Assembly: GCA_039180025.1 (NCBI GenBank)
Contig: JBCDDZ010000056.1
Span: 1-19,791 of the forward strand
Length of the DNA: 19,791 nucleotides
Reading direction: 5' to 3'
DNA from: Algisphaera sp039180025
Lineage (GTDB): Bacteria; Planctomycetota; Phycisphaerae; Phycisphaerales; Phycisphaeraceae
Part shown: in pieces, positions 1 through 7,361 of the stretch
Layout of the letters: each line of letters opens with the position of its first letter
How positions within the stretch are numbered: the stretch's first letter is position 1
Notes under the pieces: generated by a model
What the model was told of the DNA's origin: nothing
The model's database searches: none
What the model saw: the letters and a program-made list of their open reading frames with translations, nothing else
Position numbers and translations under genes: made by a program

Positions 1-289
1 ACTGCCATTCGTGGTGAGCAGATATTGGATACGGCCTCGGGATCTAACATGGCTCCACAACGGGTTTTGCAAATGCGATGTCGAAACGAATTGATCCGCT
101 TCTACCTGACTTTGGACTGCTTTGGCAAACCAGCCTTTAAACCCGAAAAACGGGATCTGTGAGGCTGCGCACGTTGTTGCGGAACCAATGGTGGTTTCAA
201 AATCAAAAATATATTTGACGTCTTGCGGGCCGAAGCCTGCAGAATCTAGCCGCTGAGTTTCAGTTCCATTTTTGAGGAGAAGTTGATTG
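1..289. other. Left edge: upstream region, possible tail of an unknown gene
   Basis: Frame +1 is open from the window edge to a TGA at 160-162 (about 53 codons, ending in Lys-Arg-Asp-Leu). It could be the end of a truncated gene, but I recognise no family. A short CCCG/CGGG hairpin lies near 141-153 without a T-tract. Further right, TTGACG at 215-220 could be a -35 box for the PEP-CTERM gene, but no convincing -10 box follows at normal spacing. A good Shine-Dalgarno stretch, GAGGAGA, lies at 274-280. Confidence 0.25.
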
Positions 290-1087
290 ATGAAAAATAC
301 GAAACCACGATCCAGCCGTCCCGTTGGTCTCGCTGCCTTAACCGCCGCCTCGTTGATGGTTGGCGGTACGGCCTCTGCACAGACGGTGCCGCTGAATACA
401 ACGGTCGATTCTTCGAGCTTTATCTTTGAGGCTACGGTGACGGGTTCTTTTGCACAGATCAGCCAAGGCAACGGCGCACTCGGAAGCGTCGGATCAAACA
501 CCGGCGATGCGGATGGATTATTCGATGTGAATACTTTCGGTGACGACGAGCCCAGCAGCTTCGGTAGTATCGATATTTTTCCCCGCGAAACCGCCTTTGA
601 GGTTGGCGGGATTTTTCACGCCCCGATCACCGGGACCGGAACCGAAACGGTTGCGATCGAATCGATCGACCTCGGCGGATTCTTCACGCCTGATCCCGCT
701 CGTACCGACACGGTCAACTTCAGCGCACCAACCGTGATTTCTGATATCTCGGATTACGGCTTGGGGCTCTGGTTTTTCAACGGCGCTGGCGGTATTACGT
801 TCGACGACCTCGACGCCGACGATACCGTCACGTTCACGGATGGCGAATTGACGTCGATCGATCTGGAACTGGCTTCGGTATTCAGCATCGACGTTTTTGG
901 CACTTCTGCAAACTTCGATACTACGCTCACGATCGTCGGCAATCAGTTTTCTTACCAATCCGATGCTGTTTCGTCGCCGGATTTCGTCATCGATATCACC
1001 GGAACGGTCGACGCCGTCGTCCCCGAGCCGGCTTCAATCTCCCTGCTGATACTTGGTGGCGTGGCGATTTTATCTCGTCGCCGCTGA
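290..1087 (+). CDS. PEP-CTERM sorting domain-containing protein (first copy)
   Basis: Predicted secreted surface protein of 265 residues. The N-terminus has basic residues, a hydrophobic run and a signal-peptidase site after TASA (about residue 30). The middle is acidic and rich in Gly, Thr, Phe and Asp, as in beta-rich extracellular proteins. The C-terminus is a textbook PEP-CTERM signal: Val-Pro-Glu-Pro, a hydrophobic helix, then Ser-Arg-Arg-Arg at the very end. In known systems exosortase recognises this tripartite signal and moves the protein to the envelope or matrix; no exosortase gene is visible here. I chose the ATG at 290 over the TTG at 287 because GAGGAGA sits 9 bases upstream. The block around TFTDGELTSIDL resembles TFQDGELISIAF in the next gene, so the two are probably distant paralogues. 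The specific function is unknown. Confidence 0.85.
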   Translation: MKNTKPRSSRPVGLAALTAASLMVGGTASAQTVPLNTTVDSSSFIFEATVTGSFAQISQGNGALGSVGSNTGDADGLFDVNTFGDDEPSSFGSIDIFPRETAFEVGGIFHAPITGTGTETVAIESIDLGGFFTPDPARTDTVNFSAPTVISDISDYGLGLWFFNGAGGITFDDLDADDTVTFTDGELTSIDLELASVFSIDVFGTSANFDTTLTIVGNQFSYQSDAVSSPDFVIDITGTVDAVVPEPASISLLILGGVAILSRRR

Positions 1088-1215
1088 CTCGTTGCAGTCG
1101 GGTCCGCTGCCTCGGCCTGCCGGGGGTTGGATTCGATTCTTAGAGCTTTGCTCAATACCCCGGCCGATTTAGGTGATTGTCTGATAAGGGTTCAAGGACC
1201 TCAGGCGTTTTAAAA

Positions 1216-2193
1216 ATGAAATCAATAAATTTACATAACTCGGGCTATATGGCTGGCGTTCTCTGTCTCGGTGCCTCGGCCTCGGCCGGGTCGATCAGCC
1301 TCAGCGGCGACGACGCCGAAGGCTTCTTTGCGGTCGTCAACCTCAATCAAGAAGGCGGCACCACGCCGGCGCAAATCAACAGCGATCCGACCGCCTCGAA
1401 TTTCTTCGACTACCCCGTGTTTGTGAATCCGCTGGTTTCTGAGAATGTTTTCGTCGTGGCGGTCGAGCCCTACGTTTTCGGTCTGGAGTTCCCCGACCCG
1501 CTGTTCCCCAGCGGCCCCGGGACGTTCGAAAGCGTCGGCCCGCTGCAGCAACGCGACCCCGTCACCGGCTTGCCGCCCGCAGGTGCGACTTTCGTGGACG
1601 GCTTCACCGAGGACGACGACTTCAACCTGTTCGACATCGGAACGATCGATTACGACGAAAACAGCCTGACGGGCGTGGGTACGGAAACCATCGGCGTCAA
1701 CGAAATTACGCTGACACTCGACGGCAGCGAATTCCAATCGCAGAACCGAGACCCGAGTTTTCAGAACGGCGATTTTGCTTCGCCGGACGGCCGGTCGAAC
1801 AACAATGAGTTTGCCAACATCGTTACGATCACGCCGAGCAACCTCACCGGCGACGGCCTGACGTTCCAGGACGGCGAACTGATTTCAATCGCTTTTGCTG
1901 CCGATGTCGCGGTCAACGCCACAGGCGCGGGGTTTGGGTCGCCGAGTACGCTTCTCGGCTTTGACGTCGGCGGCACATTGACGTTCGACGGACTCGGTTT
2001 CGCGTTCGATGTTGACGGCATTGATACCACGCCGTTTGCGAGTAACGTCCGGGTCTTACTCAACCGTTCGGGCACGGTCATCCCCGAGCCCACCACGGCC
2101 ACCGCGATACTAGCGCTGAGCCTGATCACGCTTAATCGACGCAGGCGAGAGAGCAGGGGGCTGATTCGCGAAACCGAGTCGATCAACGCCTGA
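1216..2193 (+). CDS. PEP-CTERM sorting domain-containing protein (second copy)
   Basis: Predicted secreted protein of 325 residues. A short signal peptide ends near ASASA (about residue 24), followed by a long acidic region rich in Gly, Asp, Phe and Thr with no enzyme motif that I recognise. The C-terminus carries Val-Ile-Pro-Glu-Pro, a hydrophobic segment and Asn-Arg-Arg-Arg-Arg, the PEP-CTERM signal, followed by about 13 extra residues, so the basic cluster is not terminal as in the first copy. The ATG at 1216 gives a proper signal peptide; the ribosome site is weak, with only AAGGA about 20 bases upstream. It follows the first PEP-CTERM gene by 128 bases on the same strand, and a hairpin with a T-run closes it downstream. 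Cargo-type protein, function unknown. Confidence 0.82.
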   Translation: MKSINLHNSGYMAGVLCLGASASAGSISLSGDDAEGFFAVVNLNQEGGTTPAQINSDPTASNFFDYPVFVNPLVSENVFVVAVEPYVFGLEFPDPLFPSGPGTFESVGPLQQRDPVTGLPPAGATFVDGFTEDDDFNLFDIGTIDYDENSLTGVGTETIGVNEITLTLDGSEFQSQNRDPSFQNGDFASPDGRSNNNEFANIVTITPSNLTGDGLTFQDGELISIAFAADVAVNATGAGFGSPSTLLGFDVGGTLTFDGLGFAFDVDGIDTTPFASNVRVLLNRSGTVIPEPTTATAILALSLITLNRRRRESRGLIRETESINA

Positions 2194-2225
2194 CTTCTGG
2201 CTGCAGCTTCATCGCAACCTTTATG

Positions 2226-2262
2226 GAGCCAGGATGGGTAAGCCGACCTTGGCTCTATTTTT
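2226..2262 (+). terminator. Rho-independent terminator after the PEP-CTERM pair
   Basis: GAGCCAGG (2226-2233) pairs with CCTTGGCTC (2247-2255) with one bulged base, and TATTTTT follows at 2256-2262. It sits 33 bases after the second PEP-CTERM stop and 26 bases before the prepilin-like gene, so it should separate the two transcription units or attenuate readthrough. Confidence 0.6.
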
Positions 2263-2287
2263 AGAAATCAGCCGTTGAATTGATGAC

Positions 2288-3133
2288 ATGCGTGTAAAAA
2301 AGCAAAGCGCGTTTACCTTGATCGAGCTACTCGTCGTCATCAGTATCATCGCGCTGCTGATCGGTATCCTGCTCCCGGTACTCGGGTCGGCTCGGGAGGC
2401 GGCGCGGTCGGCGGCTTGTCTCTCCAACCTGCGGCAGATCGGCCTCGCCGCGCACACCTACGCCAATGACTACGACGAACAGCTCCCCCCACACAGTTGG
2501 CAGGGTCAAACGCCCGGCAGCATCAATCGCAATTGGTGTCGAGCCGAGATTGTCGGTGCCGACTTTGATGAGGTGTTCGCTCAAAGCATGCTCGGCCCAT
2601 ACTTGAGCGACGCCGAGCAAATCGGCGGCTGTCCGACCTGGGATCCGCCCGTGGACTACGTTCAAGATGTCCGGGCGGGGCTACCGTATGAACTGCCCGA
2701 GATCGATTACGCCTACAACGGCCGGATGCTCGGGGTGACCACGCCCGACCCGCCATTTGGCGGCATCCGTTGGAACGCGTTTCGGCTAAGCCAAATACGT
2801 ATGCCGTCGCAAACCATCATGTTCGCCGATGCCGGGAAATTTGATCCGAATTACGCAGGCAACGTGGTTTTTTCGTTTGAATTTGAGATGCAGCCGCCGG
2901 TCAACGATACGAATCCACGTCGCAGCGGGTCGAGCCCGGACTCTATGGACCCCACCGTCCACGGTCGACACGCGCAAGAGAGCGCTAATGTCTCGTGGGC
3001 CGACGGGCGGGCCAGCAATGAATCGGTCCGATTCGAGCCACACCCCCAAGACGCATTTGTGGACGCCCGATTAGGCGATCTCTACGAGGGTGACACACCC
3101 ACCAACGAATGGTGGGACGGGGGAGTCCGTTGA
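2288..3133 (+). CDS. Prepilin-type N-terminal cleavage/methylation domain protein (pseudopilin-like)
   Basis: 281 residues. It begins with a short basic leader, then AFTLIELLVVISIIALLIGILLPVL at residues 8-32, the type IV pilin/type II secretion signal: prepilin peptidase cuts before Phe and methylates it, Glu+5 is present, and the hydrophobic helix follows. The residue at -1 is Ala rather than the more usual Gly, a form common in planctomycete copies. The region after the helix (AREAARSAACLSNLRQIGLAAHTYANDY) and a C-terminal HGRH...WADGR block match the large planctomycete family of pseudopilin-like proteins with an H-x(n)-DG motif. Such genes occur in many copies per genome and their precise roles are unknown. 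The stop overlaps the longest possible frame of the next gene, but that gene probably starts at 3184. Confidence 0.85.
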   Translation: MRVKKQSAFTLIELLVVISIIALLIGILLPVLGSAREAARSAACLSNLRQIGLAAHTYANDYDEQLPPHSWQGQTPGSINRNWCRAEIVGADFDEVFAQSMLGPYLSDAEQIGGCPTWDPPVDYVQDVRAGLPYELPEIDYAYNGRMLGVTTPDPPFGGIRWNAFRLSQIRMPSQTIMFADAGKFDPNYAGNVVFSFEFEMQPPVNDTNPRRSGSSPDSMDPTVHGRHAQESANVSWADGRASNESVRFEPHPQDAFVDARLGDLYEGDTPTNEWWDGGVR

Positions 3134-3183
3134 GATATCGGTTCCAAGGCCACCCCTTTTCTTTACCGGGCTACGTAGAAAAA

Positions 3184-6006
3184 ATGCATCTTCGCATGGT
3201 TTGGCTTGTAGGTGTGTGCGTCGCGTTGCTGGCGATGGAGTCGGTCGCCGACGAGATCAGTCAATCGGCTGCAGACCGCGTCGATGACGCGCTAGTAGGT
3301 CTAGACGCAACCGGGGCAGTGCTCGCCATGAAATCGCAAGACCTGGTGTCCAGCCGGGCGTTTGGTTTTACTGGGGACGATGATCAGCAACCGATGCCCG
3401 CGGACGCCAAGATGCGGTTGGGTAGTGTGACCAAACTATATCTCGCCGGCGTGGTGCTGCAGTTGGTGGACGAGGGTGTGCTGGACTTGGATGAGCCGAT
3501 TGGTATATATGTCTCGGGGGTCCCGAATGGAGAGCGGATCACTTTACGGATGCTCGGCCGACACACCAGCGGCTTGGACGATGCGATCCGTCAGATGCCA
3601 TTCCACGAACGACTGGCCGCGGACCCCTCCAAGCAATGGGATGCCGCGGAATTGTTAGAGGCGGCATTTGAGCCAGGGCCGCGCTTCGAGCCGGGCGAAC
3701 AGTGGGCCTACAGCAACACGAACTCGATCCTGCTTAGCCTAGCGATCCTGGAAGCGACCGGCCAGACGTGGCGGGAGCATGTCCGCAAGCGATTCCTCGT
3801 ACCACTCGGCTTAGAGGACACCGGCTTCGACGAGCCACCCACCGTCCGCGGCTACCGCTACGGCAAAACCCAAGATCCCGTGGGCTACGGCGGCGACGAC
3901 AACCACCGTTGGTTCGATGCCACCGACTGGAGCGCCAGCTGGACCGGTGCCGCCGGTGAGATGACCGGCACCGCGGCGGACACCGCCACCTTTATCCAAG
4001 CCATCTTCGGCGGCAATCTGTTGTCAGACCAAGGCCGGGCAGAGCTCACCGACTTCCAAGACACCGGCGACGGCGTTTTTTTTTACGGCTTTCACTGCCA
4101 CCCCATCGGCCGTGAGTCCGGGATCGAGGCGTGGGGGCACGGCGGCGATGTGCCGGGCTTCAGTAGCAGCGCCGCATGGTTGCCCGAGTCCGAGACGACG
4201 GTAGTCGTGCTGGCCAACCTTTCTGCCGAATTAGATAAATGGAGTAGCGCGTCCAAGCTGATAAATTCCGCCCTCGTGGAGTTCGCCGATGACCAGATCG
4301 AGCACACGCTGCGGCAAATCACGACCGAGACGCCGATTCATCAGGCGGCGGCGGTGGTGATCCGTGCAGGCCACGCGGGCAGACCACTGGGCGATCCAGA
4401 GCGCCTATACCGCGCCGGCTCGGTAAGCAAATTACTCACAGCGTTACTCGTGTTAAGGGCGCAGGAGGCGGGGGTACTTTCGTTGAATGACCCCGTACTC
4501 AAACACCTGCCAGGAGTGATCTCGGGTGAAGGGGCGGACGAGGTGACGCTGGCTCATTTGCTGGAACACACAAGCGGTTTGGCGGGAAGTAGTCCGGCCG
4601 AGTACGCCGCCAGCACACCTGGACTCGATCCATCCGATTACGTCGTCCAGCGGGAGCCGTTTGCCTTACGCTGGCGACCGGGGCTGCACTACTCGTACTC
4701 CAATCCCGGCTACACCCTTGCTGCCGCAATGGTTGAGCAAGCGTGGGATGAGGATTTTGACGCGCTGATGCGCCGTGAAGTGCTCGAACCCCTCGGTATG
4801 GCCGACACGACATTTGAGGCCGAATCCCCGCCGAGTTTTCTCGCGGACGGCAAAACCCTGGCCGAGCCATGGCACATGCCCGTTCGACCCGCGGGCAGCG
4901 CGCTAACCACTGCACCTGATTTAGCGAAAGTCGTTGAGATGCTATTGGAAGATGGAGGAGATTTCCTCGCTCCATTTAGCGTCGAACGGCTCGAGCGAGG
5001 CGAAACCGGTCTGCTGGCCGACGCGGGTGGCGGGCGGGGTAGTTACGGCTTAGGTACTTTTGCTTACGTGGCCAACAACCATGTATTACGCGCTCACTGG
5101 GGCAAGACGGAAGGCTTCCGAGCCACCCTCGCGTACGACCCCTCCGGCTCGATGGGGTATGTCTTACTTGTCGACACCGCGGCTGACCGTGTTGTCAATC
5201 GCCTGCGAAATGTTTTGAACGATGAGATGAATCGCCACTCCGTTCAACCCGAAGACCCGAAGTCCATCGAACCCGCGCCGCCGGATTTGGCCGGCTTGTA
5301 TGTCAATTATTCTCACGACGGCGCACAGCGAACTTGGCTGTTTGCTCTCCTACAAGCTCGTCGATTGACGTCGGTATCGCAAGGATTACGTGTCGATCCG
5401 CTCTGGTTTGGACCGCCAACCACCTGGAGTCGAGTTGACGAACATCTCTACCGAATGGATGGCCTGCCTGTAGCCAGTGGCGCAACCGCAGAGATCAATG
5501 GGACCGTCTACTGGTCCGATGGCGAGAGCTACAAACGTGTTTCTGTATGGTCTTATGGATTGCAACTCACCATACTATTTACGGGCCTTGCCGCTTCCGT
5601 GCTTGCATTGATGTTATTTCCGTGCGCACTGTTTTTCCGGTTCTTTCCAAGGCGCAAGGCGACAGAGAGGCTTACGGTTTCGTCTCCTTTGGCCTTAACA
5701 CCTCTCACATACTTCGCGGTGGCGGGCACGGCGTTTCTCTGCTTGCTTGTCGGCTTCGTATTTTTCCAGCTAGGTGATCTATCGGCCGTTGCCAGTCTCG
5801 GCCAGCTGTCGATCCCCTCGCTCACGCTTTTTATTGTAAGTTTCCTCGGCCCGATCTCAACCATTTCAGGACTTGCGATACTCTGGCCCAAACGTCGCAA
5901 TCTCGTTCCAAAAGTGATTAGCCTCGTGTTGGGACTACCTATGGTTAGTCTTACGGTGTTACTTGTCATCTACGGTGTCGTGCCTTTGGCCGGTTGGATC
6001 AATTGA
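3184..6006 (+). CDS. Tandem serine beta-lactamase-family protein with C-terminal membrane helices
   Basis: About 940 residues, roughly twice the length of ordinary class C beta-lactamase/PBP4-like (PF00144-type) serine hydrolases. From the ATG at 3184 there is a signal peptide (MVWLVGVCVALLAMESVAD). Domain 1 (about 30-385) has SxxK as SVTK (81-84), Tyr-Ser-Asn (176-178) and His-Gly-Gly (319-321). Domain 2 (about 390-690) repeats the fold with SVSK (413-416), YSN (505-507) and HWGKTEG (638-644). Both nucleophile motifs appear intact. After a soluble linker, about 130 C-terminal residues form several hydrophobic helices, so the enzyme is probably membrane-anchored with its catalytic part outside the cytoplasm. 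Relatives act as D,D-peptidases, esterases or peptide hydrolases; the substrate here cannot be told. The start is not certain: 3109 and 3196 are also in frame, and no strong ribosome site is visible. Confidence 0.85.
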   Translation: MHLRMVWLVGVCVALLAMESVADEISQSAADRVDDALVGLDATGAVLAMKSQDLVSSRAFGFTGDDDQQPMPADAKMRLGSVTKLYLAGVVLQLVDEGVLDLDEPIGIYVSGVPNGERITLRMLGRHTSGLDDAIRQMPFHERLAADPSKQWDAAELLEAAFEPGPRFEPGEQWAYSNTNSILLSLAILEATGQTWREHVRKRFLVPLGLEDTGFDEPPTVRGYRYGKTQDPVGYGGDDNHRWFDATDWSASWTGAAGEMTGTAADTATFIQAIFGGNLLSDQGRAELTDFQDTGDGVFFYGFHCHPIGRESGIEAWGHGGDVPGFSSSAAWLPESETTVVVLANLSAELDKWSSASKLINSALVEFADDQIEHTLRQITTETPIHQAAAVVIRAGHAGRPLGDPERLYRAGSVSKLLTALLVLRAQEAGVLSLNDPVLKHLPGVISGEGADEVTLAHLLEHTSGLAGSSPAEYAASTPGLDPSDYVVQREPFALRWRPGLHYSYSNPGYTLAAAMVEQAWDEDFDALMRREVLEPLGMADTTFEAESPPSFLADGKTLAEPWHMPVRPAGSALTTAPDLAKVVEMLLEDGGDFLAPFSVERLERGETGLLADAGGGRGSYGLGTFAYVANNHVLRAHWGKTEGFRATLAYDPSGSMGYVLLVDTAADRVVNRLRNVLNDEMNRHSVQPEDPKSIEPAPPDLAGLYVNYSHDGAQRTWLFALLQARRLTSVSQGLRVDPLWFGPPTTWSRVDEHLYRMDGLPVASGATAEINGTVYWSDGESYKRVSVWSYGLQLTILFTGLAASVLALMLFPCALFFRFFPRRKATERLTVSSPLALTPLTYFAVAGTAFLCLLVGFVFFQLGDLSAVASLGQLSIPSLTLFIVSFLGPISTISGLAILWPKRRNLVPKVISLVLGLPMVSLTVLLVIYGVVPLAGWIN

Positions 6007-6174
6007 TTTTCCTGGTACTTATCCCGGTCCAAAGAATGGGTCGTAAAAACCCGTTCACCACGAAGACCGACCTCCCCGCTACCACATCCAATGTTCCCGA
6101 CCTGCCCCCTGAAAACCAGTCCATGGCTGATGCAAAATCGCGTGGCCACAGACGCATTCAGGAAAAGTCAGAAC

Positions 6175-6282
6175 GTGGCTCGTAAGCGTTACCCCCCGGA
6201 AGAGATTATCAATAAACTCCGCGCGATCGCGGTCCACCTCGCGGCGGGCATGGCTCACGCCCAGGCCGTCAATCGGGAATAG
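6175..6282 (+). pseudogene. IS3-family transposase OrfA fragment (N-terminal stub)
   Basis: From the GTG at 6175 the frame reads Val-Ala-Arg-Lys-Arg-Tyr-Pro-Pro-Glu-Glu-Ile-Ile-Asn-Lys-Leu-Arg, then an Ala-rich helix, and stops at a TAG after 35 residues. This is the opening of the helix-turn-helix OrfA proteins of IS3-type elements (pattern RKR-hydrophobic-xPEEIIxKLR). The second half of the HTH and the usual YYRWRKEYGG segment are missing. The preceding DNA, around 6091-6125, may be the outer IS end, but I cannot pair it with a second terminal repeat. It cannot be functional. Confidence 0.6.
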
Positions 6283-6358
6283 GTCCCGGCCCACAGCGAT
6301 CGACGTGGGCGGAAGGTGAACGGCGGTCTCAAGGTCGGTCAGGCAAAAATGGCCTTCC

Positions 6359-6460
6359 CTAAGAATCGTGGGCGCGTCGGGTCGAGTTGAATCGGTTCGT
6401 GCTGGCCTCGTAGGACTCGGGGCTGAGGTAGTCGAGAGTGGAGTGGCGTCGTCGATGGGC
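6359..6460 (-). pseudogene. IS3-family transposase OrfB (integrase) C-terminal fragment, inverted
   Basis: On the minus strand, 34 codons read Ala-His-Arg-Arg-Arg-His-Ser-Thr-Leu-Asp-Tyr-Leu-Ser-Pro-Glu-Ser-Tyr-Glu-Ala and end at a TAG (complement of 6359-6361). HSTLxYLSPxxYE is the typical end of the rve-type integrase domain of IS3 OrfB. It faces the opposite way to the OrfA stub 77 bases away, so the IS has been broken and rearranged, or two IS3 copies were involved. The catalytic DDE part is absent. Confidence 0.55.
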
Positions 6461-6462
6461 TG

Positions 6463-6827
6463 ATGAACGGCGGGGTCTTCACGGACTACGCCGGGTCCTG
6501 TCGGGCCCCGGTATGGCGGCCGGGCGACGTGGTGGTGATGGACAACCTCGGCAGCCACAAGTCGGCGGCGGTGATCGTCGCGATCGAGCGCGCCGACCCG
6601 TCGGTATGGTTCTTACCGCCGTATTCGCCGGACTTGAACCCGATCGAGAAGCTGTGGAGCAAGGTCAAGGCGTGGCTGCGCAAGGGACGTCCCCGCCCTT
6701 CGACGCGATCAGCGAGTCGTTGGCCCAGTGGCTATGCACCATCACGCCAAGCGAATACCGCAACGACTTCGACGCTTGCGGATACGGAAAGTGGATACGG
6801 AAAACGCTCGAAACGAAAAAACGGTGA
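6463..6827 (+). pseudogene. IS630-family transposase, 5'-truncated and frameshifted
   Basis: The reading frame from 6463 contains RPGDVVVMDNLGSHKS and WFLPPYSPDLNPIEKLWSKVKAWLR, the second Asp and the final Glu blocks of the IS630/Tc1-type DDE domain. The expected C-terminus (PFDAISESLAQWL...FDACGY) continues in another frame, so one base is missing near 6688-6698. An earlier pair of compensating shifts is likely near 6495-6520, where LRRVLSGP appears in the other frame between FTDY and RPGDVV. The N-terminal half, with the helix-turn-helix and first Asp, is missing and is replaced by the inverted IS3 fragment. The ATG at 6463 is not the native start. Inactive remnant. Confidence 0.75.
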
Positions 6828-6840
6828 AAAGATTTTTATC

Positions 6841-7289
6841 TTAAACACCCCGCGAGAGATAACGTTCCCACCACAAGTACCGAGGCGTGTGGCGTGCGCA
6901 CGGAGATGACGCGTGGGCCGCTGTATAGCCGGACCTCGGGGTGCGGACGCGTGGTGCCGGGCAAGGACGATGCGTTCGAGAACCGGGCGAACGGGGCTGC
7001 GTAAGCCGTGCGGACGTGGCGATGCCCGAGATACCACCTTGTCGGAAACTCTCGGGGTCGAGCCGTGCGGGTGTGGTCGGGGGTGAGCTTCCAGCAGGGT
7101 CCGAAACCGACGCCCGCCATCGCGTCCGGGTCGGAACCGAAGCACGCCCGCTCTTTGACAACCCAGACTTCCCGCGCTGGATGGCGATCGGCTCAACCTG
7201 GCAAACCATGCGTCGCCCATCGAGGGGCCACCCCCGCCGGGCCGAACCGTCCGAGGCAAAGGCGGACTCCCGGTCGACGTGGCGTTTCG
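6841..7289. other. GC-rich stretch without a recognisable gene
   Basis: Between the IS630 remnant and the dus promoter I find no protein or structural RNA that I can name. Several overlapping frames are open on both strands, which is expected at this GC content. Two near-copies of AGCCGTGCGG lie about 56 bases apart (near 7005 and 7060). The DNA adjoins IS debris, so it may be further decayed mobile sequence. Confidence 0.4.
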
Positions 7290-7318
7290 TTGCCCCGATC
7301 CGCCCGCCGCCTTAAAAT
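7290..7318 (+). promoter_or_regulatory. Sigma70-like promoter for the dus operon
   Basis: TTGCCC at 7290-7295, an exact 17-base spacer, and TAAAAT at 7313-7318. The boxes match the TTGACA and TATAAT consensus at 4/6 and 5/6. Transcription would start near 7325, about 40-60 bases before the candidate dus start codons. Confidence 0.5.
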
Positions 7319-7361
7319 CGTTGCACCAACGGTGCCGGCCGCCGCCGGACCGACCTTTCTG

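Noticed and set aside
6190..6198. CCCCCGGAA in the IS3 OrfA stub as another palindromic-element end
   Set aside because: It encodes the conserved Pro-Pro-Glu of OrfA and has no matching TTCCGGGGG arm nearby.
7061..7112. tRNA-like segment with GCGGGTG and CGCCCGC arms
   Set aside because: Only about 52 bases long, and no T-arm or anticodon arm can be drawn.
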